Assembly: GCA_029263715.1 (NCBI GenBank)
Contig: JAJUFP010000001.1
Location: forward strand, 98,837 to 162,836
From: Nitrososphaera sp.
GTDB lineage: Archaea; Thermoproteota; Nitrososphaeria; Nitrososphaerales; Nitrososphaeraceae
Reading direction: 5' to 3'
DNA: 64,000 nt
Position 1 is the stretch's first letter. Every line of letters starts with the position of its first letter. A model generated the notes under the pieces. It was not told the DNA's origin, did not search any database, and worked only from the letters and a program-made list of their open reading frames with translations. Shown one piece after another: positions 35,484-44,228 of this stretch. Made by a program: the position numbers and the translations under genes.

Positions 35484-35960
35484 TCAGTGGCCAAAGGCTT
35501 CCAGAACTTCTTTGCTGTGGCCGGCCGGTTTGACTTTCTTGAACACCTTGATAATTTTGCCGGTCTTGTCCACAAGGAAGGTGGACCTGTTCACGCCCAT
35601 GTATTCTCTGCCCATGAAGCTTTTCAGGCCGTAAACACCGTATTTTTTGGATATCTCTTTTTCTGTATCTGCAACCAGCGGGTATGGGATGCCCATCTTG
35701 GCCCTGAACTTGTCATGGGATTCTTCGCTATCGGGGCTTATGCCAACTATCTCGATGCCCGCATCGACAAACTGCTTGTAGTCACGGGTGAACTCTGTGG
35801 CCTCTGTGGTGCAGCCAGGCGTAAAATCCTTGGGATAAAAGTAAACCACCGCGTTCTTTTTGCCTTTAAGATCGGATAGTTTGAAAACCTTGCCCTTGAC
35901 ATCCCTCATGGAAAAGTCCGGAGCCGCAGTTCCCTCCTCCAGAATGTTTTCAGTCATCAC
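35484..35960 (-). CDS. bcp: Peroxiredoxin (BCP/PrxQ family)
   Basis: A 158-residue thiol peroxidase. FYPKDFTPGCTTEATEF contains the peroxidatic Cys50 in the PxxxT(S)xxC pattern; the Cys five residues on, used as resolving Cys in many PrxQ proteins, is absent (position is Thr/Ala), so a 1-Cys type or an external thiol is expected. It may receive electrons from the neighbouring thioredoxin-like protein; that is inference. Confidence 0.95.
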   Translation of the reverse strand: MMTENILEEGTAAPDFSMRDVKGKVFKLSDLKGKKNAVVYFYPKDFTPGCTTEATEFTRDYKQFVDAGIEIVGISPDSEESHDKFRAKMGIPYPLVADTEKEISKKYGVYGLKSFMGREYMGVNRSTFLVDKTGKIIKVFKKVKPAGHSKEVLEAFGH

Positions 35961-35992
35961 CTACCAAAAGAAGGGGGCGAAAATAAAAAACT

Positions 35993-36991
35993 TTAGCCAA
36001 AGACAAAGGTGTAAAAGACAAAGTTGTCTGACCGCGGTATGATCTCTATTTCATGGACTTCGGGCTTGTCCGTCCTGACCAGGTTGTGCATAAACGTCCA
36101 CTCTATGTCAACTGCACTTGATCCTTCATTCAGCCGAACATCCTTACCAAGCTGTTCTTTGGTCAGGTAGTTGCCATCAAGTTTGATCTCTGCTCTGCCC
36201 GGCTTGCCGTCTGACGTGCCCATTATGCCATGGACGCGGCTAGCAGAGTTGTACTTCATCATTATCGCCGGGCTGCGCTCCTTGCCGCCGGAAACGTAGC
36301 TGACGCCCTCCCGGTTCCAGATCCATTTGCCGCGCAGGTAAACCGTGTTGTCAGCATGGACGCCAGCATCGGTAAAGAAGTTTGCCTCGTCAGGCTTTGC
36401 GGTCTGGTTGTTCCCAAACCTGCGGAGGCGCGAGTATCCAACGCATGTTTCTGGCGCCATCCCAGAAAAGTGCATGCCGTAGGTGTCAAAGATCTCGTCA
36501 TCGGGGTTCTTGTCATCTGCATCAAGCTGCGGCTTGCTTCCCATCTCTTCGAGCAGTTCTGATATGACGGCCTCGAATTCCTGTATCTGGCCGTATCCTG
36601 CATGCTCGTACCGGACAAACCCGCGATGGTCGATTACCACGTGTTTTGGCCAGTACATGTTGCCGTACGCCTCCCAGGTCTTGTTGGCCGTGTCAAAGGC
36701 AACCGGAAAAGAAACGTTGTACCTTTTCAAGGCCCGCTGGATGTTGGCGTGATCCGTGGCAAAATGATATTCAGCAGAATGGGCCTGCACCACCTGCAAT
36801 CCGTGCTTGCCGTATTTTTCCTGTAGCCTTTTTAGGATTGGAATAGTGCGGAGGCAAAATATGCACGTGTACGTCCAGCAGTCAAGTATCACCACCTTGC
36901 CTTTAAGGGATTTCATGGTAATGGAGTCGGAATTGGCCCATCCAGTGATCCCCTTGAATTCGGGGGCTGGCGTGGCAGGAATAAGTTGCAC
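35993..36991 (-). CDS. Thioredoxin-like protein of DipZ/TlpA type
   Basis: A 332-residue protein with a redoxin domain at 1-170 (LKGKVVILDCWTYTCIFCLRTIPIL, redox pair C-I-F-C) and a C-terminal beta-rich domain (about 190-332) like that fused to thioredoxins in DipZ proteins. There is no signal peptide and no membrane part, so a cytoplasmic soluble form. WPKHVVIDHRGFVRYEHAGYG is the conserved cis-Pro side region. Runs in the same direction as the peroxiredoxin gene with 32 bp between. Confidence 0.88.
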   Translation of the reverse strand: MQLIPATPAPEFKGITGWANSDSITMKSLKGKVVILDCWTYTCIFCLRTIPILKRLQEKYGKHGLQVVQAHSAEYHFATDHANIQRALKRYNVSFPVAFDTANKTWEAYGNMYWPKHVVIDHRGFVRYEHAGYGQIQEFEAVISELLEEMGSKPQLDADDKNPDDEIFDTYGMHFSGMAPETCVGYSRLRRFGNNQTAKPDEANFFTDAGVHADNTVYLRGKWIWNREGVSYVSGGKERSPAIMMKYNSASRVHGIMGTSDGKPGRAEIKLDGNYLTKEQLGKDVRLNEGSSAVDIEWTFMHNLVRTDKPEVHEIEIIPRSDNFVFYTFVFG

Positions 36992-37062
36992 GGTCTTGTC
37001 TGGCGGTTCTGCAGGATATAACTGTTAGATACTGTGGCTGTGGAATTGGATCTAATCGCGAC

Positions 37063-37072
37063 TTTTTATATA
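37063..37072 (+). promoter_or_regulatory. TATA box for the small helical gene at 37095
   Basis: TTTTTATATA is 23-32 bp before ATG 37095, giving a leaderless start there and favouring it over ATG 37083. Confidence 0.5.
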
Positions 37073-37094
37073 CCGGACACAGATGATCCCATCT

Positions 37095-37271
37095 ATGGGC
37101 CTTCTGAAAAAACTCAAGGAAACAGCAGAAAAAGGTGTTGAAAAAGGTGCTGATCTTGGCAAGAAGGGAATTGAAAAGGGCGCGGAGCTGGGAACCAAAG
37201 GCTACATGGAAGCCAGAGACGCCGCAAAGAAGGGCTACGAAAAAGCAAAAGAAGAACACGACAACAAGTAG
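37095..37271 (+). CDS. Small Lys/Glu-rich repeat helical protein
   Basis: A 58-residue protein (MGLLKKLKETAEKGVEKGADLG...). It is a tandem of 8-11-residue units with the core K-G-(V/I/A)-E-K-G-A-(D/E)-L-G, followed by a KKGYEKAKEE end. Amphipathic helix, no Cys. Resembles LEA-like or coat-like stress proteins by composition only. Start chosen by promoter position. Confidence 0.6.
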   Translation: MGLLKKLKETAEKGVEKGADLGKKGIEKGAELGTKGYMEARDAAKKGYEKAKEEHDNK

Positions 37272-37354
37272 GGCAACCTGCAATTTTTCCTTCATCAAAC
37301 TTGCAGTGAAAAACCGCGGAAACATGTTTTTAGGGCCATTTTCTAAGTAATGCG

Positions 37355-38041
37355 TTGCCAACTGCGATTGTGACTGGAAGCGGCAGAGGTATAGGCCGGG
37401 AGACGACCATCTTGCTTGCCAAGAAAGGCATCAATGTCGTTGTTTGCTCTAGGACCGAAAAAGAAGTGTCCGAGACTGTAAATCTTGTCAAGGTTCATGG
37501 CAATGTCATTGGAATCAAATGCGATGTGTCTGTGTTGTCTGACGTTGACAATCTGGTAAAACAGGCTGTGCAGCATTTTGGAACCATAGACATTCTGGTC
37601 AACAACGCCGGCGTGTTGGTTGTCAAGCCCCTGACGGAAACCTCTGAAAAAGAATGGGATGAAATCATGGACTGCAACCTGAAAAGCGCGTTTTTGTGCT
37701 CAAAGACAGTCTTGCCGCACATGATTGCCCGCAACAGCGGCACAATAATCAATGTCAGCTCCGGCGCCGGAAAGACTGGCTTTGAAAACCTGTCGGCGTA
37801 CTGCGCCAGCAAATTCGGCATGATGGGTCTGACGGAAAGCCTTGCATGGGAGGTTGCAAGCCATAGAATAAGGGTGATGGCAATATGCCCCGGCGAGGTG
37901 GACACTAGGATGCAGGATTTCGACCCGGGATATCATAAGGCCAACAGGCACACGATGCTCAGGCCGCAGCAGGTAGCGACCAGAATAGTGGAGATGATCT
38001 TTGATCACCGGTTCCATAACGGCCAGTCAGTAGACATTTAG
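37355..38041 (+). CDS. Short-chain dehydrogenase/reductase
   Basis: A 228-residue SDR. Cofactor loop TGSGRGIGRE, the NNAG stabilising motif, catalytic Ser (INVSSGAG), and YCASK with Tyr and Lys are all present. TTG start 37355. NADP preference is suggested by SRTEKEV. Substrate unknown. 12 bp before the cupin gene, likely one operon. Confidence 0.92.
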   Translation: MPTAIVTGSGRGIGRETTILLAKKGINVVVCSRTEKEVSETVNLVKVHGNVIGIKCDVSVLSDVDNLVKQAVQHFGTIDILVNNAGVLVVKPLTETSEKEWDEIMDCNLKSAFLCSKTVLPHMIARNSGTIINVSSGAGKTGFENLSAYCASKFGMMGLTESLAWEVASHRIRVMAICPGEVDTRMQDFDPGYHKANRHTMLRPQQVATRIVEMIFDHRFHNGQSVDI

Positions 38042-38053
38042 CACCTGCAGGCA

Positions 38054-38467
38054 ATGCTTGCAGCCATGCAAAAGATGAACATCAAGGACGTTACGCCTGA
38101 CCAGTCGATGCTCAAGTACTTTGATGGCAGAGTCGAGATAAGAAAGATGATCACCGACGCCACCAGCAAGGAGGTTGAAACTTATCTTGTTACGTTTGAG
38201 GATGGCGCAAGAACAAAACTGCATTACCATGAAACGGATCAGGTGCTGCTTGCAACTGAAGGCGACGGTATTGTGGTCCTGCAGACAAAAGTCGAGATGA
38301 CAGACGAGAACACCGCCAAAGTCCGGTTGGACGAAGTTCATCACCTCAGCCAGGGCGATTTTGTCTGTGTTCCTGCATACGTGTGGCATTGGCATGGCGC
38401 CGTTAAGGGTAAGAATTTTGCCCACATTCAGATCAAAAAACCAGGTAGGACAGTCTGGTTTGAATAA
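38054..38467 (+). CDS. Cupin-domain protein
   Basis: A 137-residue single cupin. Motif 1 is GARTKLHYHETDQVLLATEGDG with H and H and E as metal ligands; motif 2 is GDFVCVPAYVWHWHGAV with His. It could start at ATG 38054 or at the later ATG 38072. Cupins span many activities and no substrate is evident. Follows the SDR gene closely. Confidence 0.85.
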   Translation: MLAAMQKMNIKDVTPDQSMLKYFDGRVEIRKMITDATSKEVETYLVTFEDGARTKLHYHETDQVLLATEGDGIVVLQTKVEMTDENTAKVRLDEVHHLSQGDFVCVPAYVWHWHGAVKGKNFAHIQIKKPGRTVWFE

Positions 38468-38507
38468 CAAGACATAATTTACTGCAAATATCCTGAAAAC
38501 ATGCGCA

Positions 38508-39908
38508 ATGAAAAGCGATGCCGGCATCATGGACAGGCTGCAGTCCCTGTTGTCAAACGGCAAATACGTGGAGGCGCGCTACCAGTCAAGGCTTGTGACT
38601 GAGGTCAACTTTGTAAACGGCCGCCTTGAGCGGATAAAGACTGTCGAGAACGCCGGCTGCGGCATCAGGGTTTTGGTGGACGGCTGCTGGGGGTTTAGCA
38701 GCACCAGCGATATTGCGGCAGAAGGCCTTCGAGATTCCCTTGAGCAGGCCCTGTCCGTGGCCAGGGTGCTTGCAGAATCCAAGAAAGAAAAGGTGAAGGG
38801 CCTTGCCCAGTCAAAGATGGCTACTGGGACTTTTTCAGCCAAGGTACGTGGGAACCTGGCTGACATTGACATCGAGGACAAGGTCCGGGTAACCAAGGAG
38901 GCAGAGGCCGCCACCCGCAAGCATTCTAGCATCATCAAGACTGCCTCTGCCACGTACCGGGAGATACTGGACCACAAGATCCTAGTCAACAGCGACGGCG
39001 CGGCCGTCGAGCTTTACGATTCAAAGCCTGAATTCAATATAGTTGCCATCGCCAAGAAGGGGGGCAAGAACATCACTGCCAACGAAGGCATTGGGATCAC
39101 CGGCGGATGGCAAGACCTGTTCAAGAAAAGTCACCTTGAGCTTGCCCAGACGGCGGCAGACAAGGCAGAAAAACTCCTTGAAGCCAAACATCCTGCCGGG
39201 GAAAGGACAACTTTGATACTGGACCCGGGGATGGTGGGCCTGCTCTGCCATGAGGCCATCGGCCATACGGTAGAGGCCGACTTTGTGCTGTCCGGCTCCG
39301 TGGTCAAGGACAAGATGGGCCAGCAGGTTGCCAGCAGCCTAGTCACACTGGTTGACAGTGGGAGATCTGATATCGCGGACAATGCCGCCGGCACGATAGC
39401 CGTCGACGACGAGGGAGTCGAGGCCGGCCGGACAGTGGTTATCAAGGAAGGCGTTCTTACATCGTACCTGCATAACCGCGAGTCAGCATTTATTTTTGGC
39501 ACGGCTTCAACCGGCAACGCGCGGGCGTTTGCCTACAGCGACGAGCCGCTTATCAGGATGCGCAATACCTACATCGAGCCGCGCTCTGACAGCCTTGACG
39601 AGATGGTGAAGGAGACCAGGCACGGTTACCTGGTCAAGGGCGCCCGCAACGGCCAGGCCGATGCTAACGGCGAGTTCATGTTCGGCGCGCAGGAGACTTA
39701 CCTGATAGAGAAGGGCGAGATAAAGGGCATCCTGCGGGGCGCCAGCATATCCGGCAACGCGTTTGACGTTTTAAAGTCGGTTGACATGGTGGGCAATAAA
39801 TTCGAGTACGACATCGGGACCGGCTACTGTGGCAAGTACCAGCCAGCCAAGGTGGATGGCGGCGGCCCGCATATCCGGTGCACCGCAATAGTTGGAGGCA
39901 TGCAGTGA
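38508..39908 (+). CDS. tldD: TldD metalloprotease-family subunit
   Basis: A 466-residue TldD. The zinc motif GLLCHEAIGHTVEADF (HExxxH) near residue 245 is intact, with the Cys-containing and GxAS-rich C-terminal domain (GILRGASISGNAFDVLKSVDMVGN). TldD/TldE heterodimers degrade unfolded peptides and mature some ribosomal peptides. The stop overlaps tldE by one base (TGATG). Confidence 0.94.
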   Translation: MKSDAGIMDRLQSLLSNGKYVEARYQSRLVTEVNFVNGRLERIKTVENAGCGIRVLVDGCWGFSSTSDIAAEGLRDSLEQALSVARVLAESKKEKVKGLAQSKMATGTFSAKVRGNLADIDIEDKVRVTKEAEAATRKHSSIIKTASATYREILDHKILVNSDGAAVELYDSKPEFNIVAIAKKGGKNITANEGIGITGGWQDLFKKSHLELAQTAADKAEKLLEAKHPAGERTTLILDPGMVGLLCHEAIGHTVEADFVLSGSVVKDKMGQQVASSLVTLVDSGRSDIADNAAGTIAVDDEGVEAGRTVVIKEGVLTSYLHNRESAFIFGTASTGNARAFAYSDEPLIRMRNTYIEPRSDSLDEMVKETRHGYLVKGARNGQADANGEFMFGAQETYLIEKGEIKGILRGASISGNAFDVLKSVDMVGNKFEYDIGTGYCGKYQPAKVDGGGPHIRCTAIVGGMQ

Positions 39909-41236
39909 TGGCAGATATCCTGCACCTTGCCATCAATGAAGCCGAGTCGCTTGGAGCCAGCGACGTCGAAGTCTACTTGGTCGCGGCAAAAGAATCAGAG
40001 GTGTTCATAGAGAACAACGACTTAAAGCAGGCCAAATCGCAGGCTGCAAGCTCGATTGGAATACGAGTGCTTTTGAACGGCTCGTTGGGCTTTTACTCCA
40101 CAAACAACCTGGACCCTGACAGGATAAGACAGGCCGCTGCAAAGGCAGTCAAGATGGCAAGGGTGAGCCCCAAAGACCGGTTCAGCGTGATACCCGGCAA
40201 GTCCAAGGTGCAGCTACTAAGAGGCATATACGATAGAAAGGCCAAATCCTTTGAGCCGGCAGACGCTGCCAAAATGGCTAAGGAAATGCTTGATGCCGCC
40301 CGGTCCACCGACAGCAGGGTAAGCGTGGACAGCGGCAACTTTTCATCTGTGCTTGCAACACACCGGCTGGCCAACTCTAACGGCCTTGATCTGAAGGAAA
40401 GGGTTAGCATCTTTTCCTGGTCGATAATGGGCATGGCCCTGGACGGCGCCGATGTTTCCAGCTTTGACTTCCAGTCGGCCGGCACCCACAGTGTGAAGGA
40501 CATCGACGCCGCTTCAACGGCCAAGGAGTTTGCCCAAACCGTCATCAACTCCCTTGGGGCCCAAAAGATTGACAGCTTCAAAGGCGAGATGGTGCTCACA
40601 CCCTCTGCCTTTGTAGAGCTTGTAGAAGATGTGCTGGTTAACTCGATAAACTCTGATGCGGTGCAGAAAAAGTCAAGCCAGTTTGCCGGCAAGCTTGGAA
40701 AGAAGGTTGCATCAGAACTCTTGAACCTAGAAGACGACGCTACCAACACCCAGGGGCTTGGGGCCGCCAGCTTTGACAGGGAAGGGGTTGCGCATCGTAG
40801 AAACGTGGTTATCAAAGACGGTGTGCTCAAAAAGTTCCTGTACAATTCGTACACTGCAAAGAAAGACGGCGTGAGGAGCACCGGCAACGCCGGCGGATCT
40901 GCTAGCTCGCCGCCCAACGTCTCTACCACCAACTTTATAGTCGGACCGGGCAGGCCAAGCCTGCAGGCCATGATCTCCGAGATGAGGCACGGTATCCTTG
41001 TAAGCCGGTTTTCTGGAAACGTCAATCCAGTCAACGGGGATTTTTCCGGCGTGGTCAAGGGCGGCAGGCTCATCAACAATGGTGAAATCGGCCCTCCCGT
41101 CAAGGAAGTCATGATCGCCGGAAACGTGTTTGACTGCCTGAAAAACATCACCGGACTGTCAAGGGAGAGGAAGATCCTTCACACCTCTGTGCTGCCGTAC
41201 ACCCGGATTGACGGCGTATCCTTTACCGCCGGGTAG
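39908..41236 (+). CDS. tldE: TldE/PmbA subunit
   Basis: A 442-residue PmbA/TldE starting at ATG 39908 (MADILHLAINEAESLGASDVEVYLV), preferred because it overlaps the tldD stop; the longer reading from 39878 adds 10 residues from inside tldD. It lacks the HExxxH zinc motif, as TldE subunits do, and has LKKFLYNSYTAKKDGVRSTGNA and VKEVMIAGNVFDCLKNITG. Partner of TldD. Confidence 0.94.
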   Translation: MADILHLAINEAESLGASDVEVYLVAAKESEVFIENNDLKQAKSQAASSIGIRVLLNGSLGFYSTNNLDPDRIRQAAAKAVKMARVSPKDRFSVIPGKSKVQLLRGIYDRKAKSFEPADAAKMAKEMLDAARSTDSRVSVDSGNFSSVLATHRLANSNGLDLKERVSIFSWSIMGMALDGADVSSFDFQSAGTHSVKDIDAASTAKEFAQTVINSLGAQKIDSFKGEMVLTPSAFVELVEDVLVNSINSDAVQKKSSQFAGKLGKKVASELLNLEDDATNTQGLGAASFDREGVAHRRNVVIKDGVLKKFLYNSYTAKKDGVRSTGNAGGSASSPPNVSTTNFIVGPGRPSLQAMISEMRHGILVSRFSGNVNPVNGDFSGVVKGGRLINNGEIGPPVKEVMIAGNVFDCLKNITGLSRERKILHTSVLPYTRIDGVSFTAG

Positions 41237-41246
41237 GTGGAAAAAG

Positions 41247-42449
41247 ATGGAGGAAAATTATGACATTGCTGTGGTTGGCGGGGGCCCGGCAGGCCTTTCG
41301 GCAGCCTGGGCTGCTGCCAGGAAAGGAGCAAAGGTGATCCTGTTTGAAAAGGATGAGGCCATAGCCCACAGCGTCAGGACCAGCGGCGTCAGCTGGATAG
41401 TAGAAATGGAAAAGCTGGGCATAACAAGCGAGTTTTACAACCCGATATCTAACTACCAGTTCATCTCGCCGGCAAACGAGGTTTTGATCTCCGGCGACAC
41501 GCCACGTTCATGCGTTTTGGATGTAAGGAAGACCTACCAACACCTGGCGTTTCTTGCCGCAGAAGCCGGAGCCGCGCTGAAGGTAAGGAGCAACGTCATC
41601 AACGTTGTCAGAGATGATGCTGGCAGGGTAACTGGCGTCAAGGCCAGCACCCCGGCCGGTGACCTGACGGTAAACTGCGCACTGGTCATCGATTCCAGCG
41701 GTTTTAGCACGGCCATCGGCCGAAAAGCAGGCCTTGCCGGCGAATGGAGGCGCTACGGCGTCGGAGCCGAGTACGAATGCTACTGCGACAATGCCGACAG
41801 CGATACCTGGACACTGATGGTGGGCCAGCAGTACTCGGAAGCCGGCTATGCGTGGGTCTTTCCCCTCTCCCGTAACAGGGTTCGAATCGGTGTTGGGATC
41901 GGAAGGCCCGAATCGCAGGCAGACCCGCTAGAAAAGCTTCAAGTCTTGATGGAAAACCGGCTCAGGCCACTGGACAGGCTGGGCAAGGTCCAGCCTGTAG
42001 AACTGCATTACGGCTTTATCCCAAACGAGGGGGTAAGGCAGGCCACGGTCTCAGACGGGCTGATGATGGTGGGCGATTCTGCAGGGCAGGCAAACCCGCT
42101 GGTGCTGGAGGGGATCAGGTACGCCATAGAATTTGGCCGGCTTGCCGGCGAGGTCGGGGCAAACTCTATTGCAGCAGGAGCACGCAGGGAATCCCTTATG
42201 GAATACGAAAAAGTCTGGAAATCAAAAATTGCTTCAAAGATAAGCTCTGCCCTAAAGGTCCAGTCCCGGTGGATAGGGCTTTCAGACGAGGAATGGGACA
42301 AGGAAATAGAGATACTGCGCGACATGACCGTAGACGAGTTCCTGGACTTTATCAAAGCTGATTTTAGCGCCGGCAAGATGATGAAGCTGGCGCTGCACCA
42401 TCCCCGGTTGGCGGCCCGTCAGCTGTTCAACATGGTGCTAAAAAGCTGA
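41247..42449 (+). CDS. Geranylgeranyl-reductase-family flavoprotein
   Basis: A 400-residue FAD-dependent oxidoreductase from ATG 41247 (MEENYDIAVVGGGPAGLSAAWAAA), with GGTGG... just upstream. N-terminal GxGxxG dinucleotide motif, then the GGR motif region with PxSGFSTAIG and the GDSAGQANPLVLEG loop at the FAD pyrophosphate. In archaea these enzymes saturate geranylgeranyl chains of ether lipids. The longer reading from 41208 lies inside tldE. A paralogue count cannot be made from this window. Confidence 0.9.
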   Translation: MEENYDIAVVGGGPAGLSAAWAAARKGAKVILFEKDEAIAHSVRTSGVSWIVEMEKLGITSEFYNPISNYQFISPANEVLISGDTPRSCVLDVRKTYQHLAFLAAEAGAALKVRSNVINVVRDDAGRVTGVKASTPAGDLTVNCALVIDSSGFSTAIGRKAGLAGEWRRYGVGAEYECYCDNADSDTWTLMVGQQYSEAGYAWVFPLSRNRVRIGVGIGRPESQADPLEKLQVLMENRLRPLDRLGKVQPVELHYGFIPNEGVRQATVSDGLMMVGDSAGQANPLVLEGIRYAIEFGRLAGEVGANSIAAGARRESLMEYEKVWKSKIASKISSALKVQSRWIGLSDEEWDKEIEILRDMTVDEFLDFIKADFSAGKMMKLALHHPRLAARQLFNMVLKS

Positions 42450-42456
42450 AGGATTT

Positions 42457-42492
42457 TGCGATTGTCGCAGTCTGCTCGTTAAGTTTTTATAT
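42457..42492 (+). promoter_or_regulatory. nuoA promoter
   Basis: TTTTTATAT (42484-42492) is the TATA box, 16-24 bp before ATG 42508. A small inverted repeat TGCGATTGTCGCA (42457-42469) lies 14 bp upstream; it resembles the recurrent TGCA element in position but not in sequence. Confidence 0.5.
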
Positions 42493-42507
42493 CTTGTAAA
42501 AACCAGC

Positions 42508-42891
42508 ATGACTGACTTGGCTGGAGAGACCGCTGCGGACTTTACCCCAATTCTGTATATGCTTGGTTTCGGCCTTGTGGCAGCCGTACCAGCCCTGGTT
42601 CTATCAAGGCTGATCGCTCCAAGAAGGAGGTACAACCCGGTCAAGTTCCTGCCAATGGAGTGCGGTCAGATGCCCACCGGAGAAGGCCGGTCGCATTTCA
42701 TGATGCAGTACTACGCTTACATTCTCATGTTCGTGGTTTTTGACGTCATGTCCATCTTCTTGTATGCCTGGGGCTCGGCCCTTTTCTCGATTCCAAGGAC
42801 CGCTACTCTACCAATAATCGCTTTTCTTGGAATCATGTTTGCAGCAATGGGTTACGCATTGTATCTTGCCGGGAGGAAGGGAATTTGGTAA
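42508..42891 (+). CDS. nuoA: Complex I subunit NuoA
   Basis: A 127-residue membrane subunit with three helices (about 16-35, 65-86 and 95-115). YNPVKFLPMECGQMPTGEGRSHFMMQYY is the conserved NuoA loop (ECG...). First gene of the complex I operon nuoABCDHIJKMLN, which has no nuoE, F or G in this run. Confidence 0.95.
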   Translation: MTDLAGETAADFTPILYMLGFGLVAAVPALVLSRLIAPRRRYNPVKFLPMECGQMPTGEGRSHFMMQYYAYILMFVVFDVMSIFLYAWGSALFSIPRTATLPIIAFLGIMFAAMGYALYLAGRKGIW

Positions 42892-42904
42892 TCTCGCTAA
42901 CACC

Positions 42905-42913
42905 TTTTAAATA
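42905..42913 (+). promoter_or_regulatory. Internal TATA box before nuoB
   Basis: TTTTAAATA, 37-45 bp before ATG 42950, is followed by GGGAGGG as a ribosome site. It suggests a second, leadered promoter for nuoB and downstream genes. Confidence 0.45.
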
Positions 42914-42949
42914 CAGTCATGTGGAAAACAGAGTCAGGGAGGGAAAGGA

Positions 42950-43462
42950 ATGAAGGAGCTAGTTAGCCCGACAAACTTCAATGTCTTTGTCACGAAGCTC
43001 AGCGACGTGCTGGTAAGGGCTCTAGACAGACCCCTTGGCTATGCGGTAAACTGGGGCAGGATCTGGTCTTTGTGGCCGGTTCACCTTGAAACTGCATGCT
43101 GCAGCGTCGAGTTCGGCGCGGCTTCAAGCCCGAGGTACGATGTCGAGCGGTTTGGCATCATCGAGGCTTTTGGCTCGCTGCGCATGTGCGACCTCATCGT
43201 GGTTCAGGGTACCGTGACCAGAAAGATGGCACCAAGGTTGAGGATGGTGTACGACCAGATGCCAGAACCCAAGTACGTGATAGCTATGGGGGCTTGTGCC
43301 ATCACCGGCGGACTATACATAGACTCGTACAACGTCCTGCCTGGTGTAGACGGCATCGTGCCAGTCGACGTGTACGTGCCAGGATGTCCACCAAGACCTG
43401 AAACCCTGATACAGGGCTGTATGTTGCTTCAAGAAAAAATCAAGAGACAGAAGATCAGGTAA
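42950..43462 (+). CDS. nuoB: Complex I subunit NuoB
   Basis: A 170-residue N2-cluster subunit. ETACCSVEFGAASSPRYD gives the CC pair, GACAITGG and VPGCPPRPE supply the other cysteines of the [4Fe-4S] cluster. Strong ribosome site upstream (GGGAGGGAAAGGA). Confidence 0.97.
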   Translation: MKELVSPTNFNVFVTKLSDVLVRALDRPLGYAVNWGRIWSLWPVHLETACCSVEFGAASSPRYDVERFGIIEAFGSLRMCDLIVVQGTVTRKMAPRLRMVYDQMPEPKYVIAMGACAITGGLYIDSYNVLPGVDGIVPVDVYVPGCPPRPETLIQGCMLLQEKIKRQKIR

Positions 43463-43463
43463 C

Positions 43464-44225
43464 ATGAGCAACGACAGCAAGGAAGAGTCAAAGAAAAAGG
43501 CGACAAAGGCATCTGCCAAGTCGCCAGCTAATTCTAACAGTAATCCGCCATCGCAGGAAAATGCGGCACCGCCGGCTGAAACAAAACCTGCACCTGCCAA
43601 GCAAGAAGTCAAGCCATCCGCAGAACCCGCGGCTGCAGAAAAGAAAGAAGAACCAAAACCTGCTCCCGCTGCCAAACCGGCAGCTCCACCAGCACCACCA
43701 GCAGTGGCCAAGCCACCAGCAGCTGCAGCACCACCTCCAAAGAAGGAGCCAGAACCGCCTGCCTTTGAGAAGGGCCTTGCCCAGCAGATAACCATACGGT
43801 TCGGTGATGTTGTCAAGGTACTCTACATAAAACCACGCAGGATAAAGATAATGACAGACCCTGGCAATCTGGTCGAGGTTGCAACCTTTCTGCGGGATAA
43901 CATGGGCTTTGATCACGCCGAGTCCGCGTCAGGTACCGACTATCCAAAGGACAATCAGATAGAGGTGGACTACCATCTGGGCTCGTACAGCCACGACGAC
44001 CTGCTTGCGCACATCATGGTTCTTGCTACTAGGACTAACCGGGACGATGCCCGCATCCCAAGCTTGATCAACGTTTACAAGAGCGTTGAATACCATGAAA
44101 GGGAGACCTATGAGATGCTTGGCGTTTACTTTGACGGTCATCCAAGGAACGACAGGTTCCTTCTTCCAGAAGACTGGGCAGACATACCGCCGCTTAGGAA
44201 GGACTTTAGAATAAAGGGTAGATAA
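43464..44225 (+). CDS. nuoC: Complex I subunit NuoC with long Pro/Ala-rich N-terminal extension
   Basis: A 253-residue protein. Residues about 1-100 are low-complexity Lys/Pro/Ala/Glu (many PAPAxKP and PPAAAAPPP repeats); residues 105-253 are the NuoC domain (GYSHDDLLAHI..., NVYKSVEYHERETYEMLGVYFDGHPRNDRFLLPEDW). The extension is a disordered linker not typical of NuoC. 1 bp from nuoB and 3 bp from nuoD. Confidence 0.93.
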   Translation: MSNDSKEESKKKATKASAKSPANSNSNPPSQENAAPPAETKPAPAKQEVKPSAEPAAAEKKEEPKPAPAAKPAAPPAPPAVAKPPAAAAPPPKKEPEPPAFEKGLAQQITIRFGDVVKVLYIKPRRIKIMTDPGNLVEVATFLRDNMGFDHAESASGTDYPKDNQIEVDYHLGSYSHDDLLAHIMVLATRTNRDDARIPSLINVYKSVEYHERETYEMLGVYFDGHPRNDRFLLPEDWADIPPLRKDFRIKGR

Positions 44226-44228
44226 AAA

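Noticed and set aside
40093..41151. Minus-strand open frame of about 350 codons opposite tldE
   Set aside because: Shadow of a well supported TldE gene in the usual tldD-tldE pair; Ser/Leu-rich and without motif.
43464..43780. Possible tandem repeat array in the Pro/Ala-rich part of nuoC
   Set aside because: Units are irregular; it is low-complexity coding sequence and not a repeat array or frameshifted region.
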